The notes under the pieces are model-generated. The model searched no databases, was not told where the DNA came from, and saw nothing but the letters and a program-made list of their open reading frames with translations. This document shows, piece after piece, positions 22,520 to 24,749 of a stretch of DNA of 24,749 bases. Source of the stretch: an uncultured Methanomassiliicoccales archaeon. Its GTDB lineage: Archaea > Thermoplasmatota > Thermoplasmata > SG8-5. The stretch lies in NCBI GenBank assembly GCA_938004075.1, contig CALKWP010000086.1, forward strand, positions 1 to 24,749, in the 5' to 3' direction. The translations under genes and the position numbers were made by a program. The number at the start of each line of letters is the position of its first letter. Positions within the stretch are counted from its first letter, which is position 1.

Positions 22520-22588
22520 TTTCCCTCGGACTTGAATCTTTGCCTGGGCTAATAAACATATCGGTGGATATCCCGAAACCATGCTCAT

Positions 22589-22597
22589 CTTTTTATC
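22589..22597 (+). promoter_or_regulatory. Box A of nadE, implying a leaderless start at 22620
   Basis: CTTTTTATC lies 23-31 bases before the second in-frame ATG (22620). It would lie inside the coding region if the ATG at 22581 were used. It shares TTTTTATCC with the metK promoter. Confidence 0.5.
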
Positions 22598-22619
22598 CCA
22601 CCCGGGCAATTCCCTTCCC

Positions 22620-23435
22620 ATGCTCCGGCCGGTACTGAAGCCCGACACCCAGCAGGTCATTTCCATGTTCCTGAAGCACCATGTCAGCATCGCCAATGCC
22701 AATGGCGTCGTAGTTGGCATGAGCGGCGGCCTGGATTCTTCTGTCGCAGCAAAGCTGGCGGCCGATGCGCTCGGCGCGGAAAAGGTGCTAGGCGTCCTAA
22801 TGCCGGAGTCCTCCACCCCGGACGAGTGCATGGCCGATGCCAAGGACATAGCGGAGGAATGGGGCATCCAGGTCCTGGAGATAAACATCAAGGAGATGGT
22901 GAACACGGTTTCTCACTCGCTGGGCTGCCGCGATAAAAGCCGCCTGGGCAATATCAAGGCAAGATGCCGCATGATTGCTCTCTACAACCTGGCCAGCGAG
23001 AGGGGGCTGCTTGTGCTGGGGACCGGGAATAAATCGGAATTGCTTACTGGCTACTTCACGAAATGGGGCGACGGGGGCAACGACCTGAACATCCTGGGCG
23101 ACCTCTACAAGACCCAGATTCGGGAACTGGCAGTAAAGATTGGCGTTCCCGAGAGCGTCATTGCCAGGACACCATCCGGCGACCTGTGGCAGGGGCAGAC
23201 GGACGAGGGTGAGCTGGGCATCGATTACGCCACGCTGGACCGGATCCTTCTCGGCATCGAGCTGGGCATGAAGGATGCAAGCATAATCAAGGACGCCAAG
23301 GTCACGAAGGAGCAGGTGGCTCATGTCAAGAGACTGGTCAAGAGAAGCGTCCACAAGAGGAGGATGGGGCTCATCCCGAAGGTTGGGACGAGGACGATTG
23401 GCCAGGACTGGCGGGAAGCGGATTTATCGCTTTAG
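22620..23435 (+). CDS. nadE: NH3-dependent NAD+ synthetase
   Basis: The 271-residue protein performs the last step of NAD synthesis, amidating nicotinic acid adenine dinucleotide with ammonia. The PP-loop VGMSGGLDSSVAAKLA (SGGLDSS at 35-41) binds ATP. GNIKARCRMIALYNLA, GTGNKSELLTGYFTKWGDGG and the C-terminal PSGDLWQGQTDEGELG are conserved NadE blocks. No glutaminase domain is present, so free ammonia (or a separate amidase) is the nitrogen source. The start is taken at ATG 22620 because a box A lies 23-31 bases before it; an ATG 39 bases earlier would sit upstream of that promoter and adds a hydrophobic, non-conserved stretch. The last 12 bases overlap the convergent gene. Confidence 0.93.
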   Translation: MLRPVLKPDTQQVISMFLKHHVSIANANGVVVGMSGGLDSSVAAKLAADALGAEKVLGVLMPESSTPDECMADAKDIAEEWGIQVLEINIKEMVNTVSHSLGCRDKSRLGNIKARCRMIALYNLASERGLLVLGTGNKSELLTGYFTKWGDGGNDLNILGDLYKTQIRELAVKIGVPESVIARTPSGDLWQGQTDEGELGIDYATLDRILLGIELGMKDASIIKDAKVTKEQVAHVKRLVKRSVHKRRMGLIPKVGTRTIGQDWREADLSL

Positions 23436-23903
23436 GTAAAGATTTGCCATCTTCACGAACTCATCCGGGCTGACCAGGTCGATAACAATTTCGTTGAAGG
23501 AACGCCCCAGCAGGGACCTGAATCTCCGCCTGGATTTCAGTTTTATCGATACAAGGTTTCGGTTCCCATTGGCCAGGATCACCTTGCCTCCAGCCGGCAC
23601 GAATCCGAATGTCCATGGCTTGGTTCCCACTTCCTCCACGCTGGCGACATCCTCGAACCTGATGCTGATGGTGAACACCAAACCGTTCCTGAGGTGTATT
23701 CCTATTTCATCCATCTCGTGAGCTGTTAATAGCGGGGTTACTGTCATGATCATAATGCCGATAAAGCACATTGCCCAGAAAGCGAGCAGATATCCGCCTG
23801 CGACGCCATCCGGTACGGGAACCAGAAAAGCAATGACAGCAATAATTGCCGTCAATGTCAGAAACCGGATGGCAAAATGCATCCTGGGGTAAGGAAACCT
23901 CAT
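23424..23903 (-). CDS. Membrane protein with PH-like C-terminal domain
   Basis: The 159-residue protein has two adjacent transmembrane helices (about 12-31 and 37-58). A compact beta-rich domain follows (GIHLRNGLVFTISIRFEDVASVEEV, then KVILANGNRNLVSIKLKS, ending with a helix SPDEFVKMANLYLK) that resembles the bacterial/archaeal PH-like (bPH2) fold. The role is unknown. The start is placed at ATG 23903 rather than the in-frame ATG at 23924, because the only box A on the minus strand (TTTTATTAAA, 23924-23933) lies 21-30 bases before 23903 and overlaps the earlier codon. The transcript would be leaderless. Its 3' end overlaps nadE by 12 bases. Confidence 0.78.
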   Translation of the reverse strand: MRFPYPRMHFAIRFLTLTAIIAVIAFLVPVPDGVAGGYLLAFWAMCFIGIMIMTVTPLLTAHEMDEIGIHLRNGLVFTISIRFEDVASVEEVGTKPWTFGFVPAGGKVILANGNRNLVSIKLKSRRRFRSLLGRSFNEIVIDLVSPDEFVKMANLYLKR

Positions 23904-23953
23904 AATGTGTGATTGCGTTGCCATTTAATAAAACATTCCGTTGCGTGAGAATG

Positions 23954-23968
23954 TATATATATATATAT
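23954..23968 (+). promoter_or_regulatory. (TA)n box A of the DUF4190-like gene
   Basis: A run of alternating TA, 15 bases long, lies 36-50 bases before the ATG at 24004. It is the only TATA-like element ahead of this gene. Its repetitive nature makes slippage in length possible, which could change promoter strength. Confidence 0.5.
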
Positions 23969-24003
23969 GGAAACGCATATATGCTGCAAGCGAGGTTCTG
24001 AAC

Positions 24004-24450
24004 ATGGGGAATGAAACGCAATCTCAAAATATCGGCGTTGGAAAAGCCATCGCCAGCCCGAGTGACGCCATGAAACCGAAATGCCCGTACTACCCGGACG
24101 CAGCTTCCGAACTTGCGTGTCCGTATTTCATGATGTCCAACTGCATGGGCTCGATGGGTCATTCATATCAAGCCAGCCGCCCGAACTGGGCGGGAATGGC
24201 ATCCATGATACTGGGAATAATCTCGATGTCCATGTGCTGGCTGGGTATATTCCTAATCCCTGCAGTGATATTGATAATCACCTCGATACTTGCAATAATA
24301 TTCAGCGGCATCGGGCTTCGCACAAACGGAAGGCCGGGCGTCAGCGTCAGGCCTGCCTGGGCGGGCCTCATCCTTGGCATACTGGCTATGTCATTCACAA
24401 TTATCTTCCTTCTGCTTCGATACTATATATATTGGGGGTACTACGATTGA
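24004..24450 (+). CDS. DUF4190-like small membrane protein
   Basis: The 148-residue protein has a cysteine-containing N-terminal segment (CPYYPDAASELACPYFMMSNC), which may bind metal or form disulphides. Two long hydrophobic regions follow at about 60-100 and 115-142, separated by GIGLRTNGRPGVSVRPAWAGL. The 'ILGIISMSMCWLGIFLIPAVI ... GIGLR ... AGLILGI' pattern fits DUF4190, membrane proteins of unknown role. The start is ATG 24004 with GAGG eight bases upstream; the frame is open to 23941 but that stretch overlaps the TA-rich promoter. The next gene overlaps its stop codon. Confidence 0.8.
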   Translation: MGNETQSQNIGVGKAIASPSDAMKPKCPYYPDAASELACPYFMMSNCMGSMGHSYQASRPNWAGMASMILGIISMSMCWLGIFLIPAVILIITSILAIIFSGIGLRTNGRPGVSVRPAWAGLILGILAMSFTIIFLLLRYYIYWGYYD

Positions 24451-24703
24451 ATTCCGTCGCACCCATGCCCCATTTCCCGCAGGCTGCATGGATGCAGATG
24501 GCACCATATCCGCCCGCGCAGAAGCGGATAGGCGCGCTTGAAACAGTTTCCGTGATACTCGGCATACTGGGCATCTGCCTGCACTGGGTGGTGCTCTTCA
24601 GATGGGGCCTTTTCCTGTCGATTGCTCCCCTGATACTCTCCATACTGGCAATCATATTCGGCTACATCTCGGTCCGCAGGATGCTGGGCAAGGACTTCGT
24701 CCG
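24447..24703 (+). CDS. DUF4190-like membrane protein, truncated at the contig end
   Basis: A partial frame starts with TTG at 24447 (GGGGGT seven bases upstream, overlapping the previous stop) or with ATG at 24465. It encodes a Pro/Ala-rich head (PHFPQAAWMQMAPYPPAQK) and two hydrophobic segments, ALETVSVILGILGICLHWVV and GLFLSIAPLILSILAIIFGY, ending in RRMLGKDFVR. It looks like a paralogue of the preceding protein in layout. The true sequence stops at about 24703; everything after that in this frame is adapter-derived and must not be included. Confidence 0.65.
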
Positions 24704-24749
24704 AGATCGGAAGAGCACACGTCTGAACTCCAGTCACGAATCACCATCT
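24704..24749. other. Illumina adapter and index sequence (assembly artefact)
   Basis: The last 46 bases are not genomic. Bases 24704-24737 are the standard TruSeq indexed adapter, starting AGATCGGAAGAGC and ending CCAGTCAC. They are followed by an eight-base index, GAATCACC (24738-24745), and ATCT, the first bases of the adapter part after the index. On the reverse strand this adapter yields a peptide containing TGVQTCALPIS, a well-known contaminant string in protein databases. Confidence 0.98.

Noticed and set aside
24441..24737. Reverse-strand open frame at the contig end (98 residues)
   Set aside because: Its first residues are translated Illumina adapter (TGVQTCALPIS) and the rest is antisense to the DUF4190-like genes.

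Overview
The window is archaeal and most likely from a Thermoplasmatota lineage. The evidence is an archaeal DnaG primase, an archaeal-type S-adenosylmethionine synthetase, MtrA and MtrH, a DUF835 regulator, box A (TATA) promoters and several apparently leaderless starts. It looks like a metagenomic contig, because its last 46 bases (24704-24749) are Illumina adapter plus index and not genome. Taxonomic placement below phylum is a guess. No rRNA, tRNA, CRISPR array or transposase was found.

Layout. Bases 1-2892 hold a tightly overlapped plus-strand operon: the end of a 4Fe-4S protein, a soluble MtrA corrinoid protein, MtrH methyltransferase, a core-MetE methionine synthase and a DUF4346 protein. 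It reads as a corrinoid-dependent route from a tetrahydropterin methyl group to methionine. Bases 3082-8382 encode a 1766-residue one-component regulator (12 PAS domains, DUF835, winged helix). It is followed by two tiny genes (8486-8614 and 8713-8844), and copies of a TTTTCACTA/TAGTGAAAA motif lie near all three promoters. Bases 8885-9360 are a non-coding tandem repeat of two structured units of about 220 bp. Then come a Lys/Ala-rich coiled-coil protein, a small membrane protein and a 55-residue zinc protein (9425-10926).

The minus strand from 14203 to 11277 carries dnaG and a LonB-like AAA+ ATPase that has a zinc ribbon but no protease domain. After about 700 bp of non-coding DNA come metK and a DUF4443-type winged-helix protein (14901-16693). 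Bases 16749-18333 hold three minus-strand membrane proteins, two of them zinc-ribbon paralogues. A SAM-dependent methyltransferase (18476-19177) converges, with no gap, on a minus-strand operon (22519 to 19178).

That operon is the most striking part of the window. It encodes a small zinc-ribbon membrane protein, a DUF2207-like membrane protein ending in Gly6-(Cys-Ala)6-Gly3-Arg, and a radical SAM/SPASM enzyme with an N-terminal PqqD-like region, translationally coupled by an ATGA overlap. I infer that the enzyme modifies the Cys-Ala tail, as in RiPP systems but on the end of a large membrane protein. The window ends with nadE, a PH-like membrane protein and two DUF4190-like small membrane proteins, the last cut by the contig end. 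The methionine operon and metK both feed the SAM pool, which the methyltransferase and the radical SAM enzyme consume.
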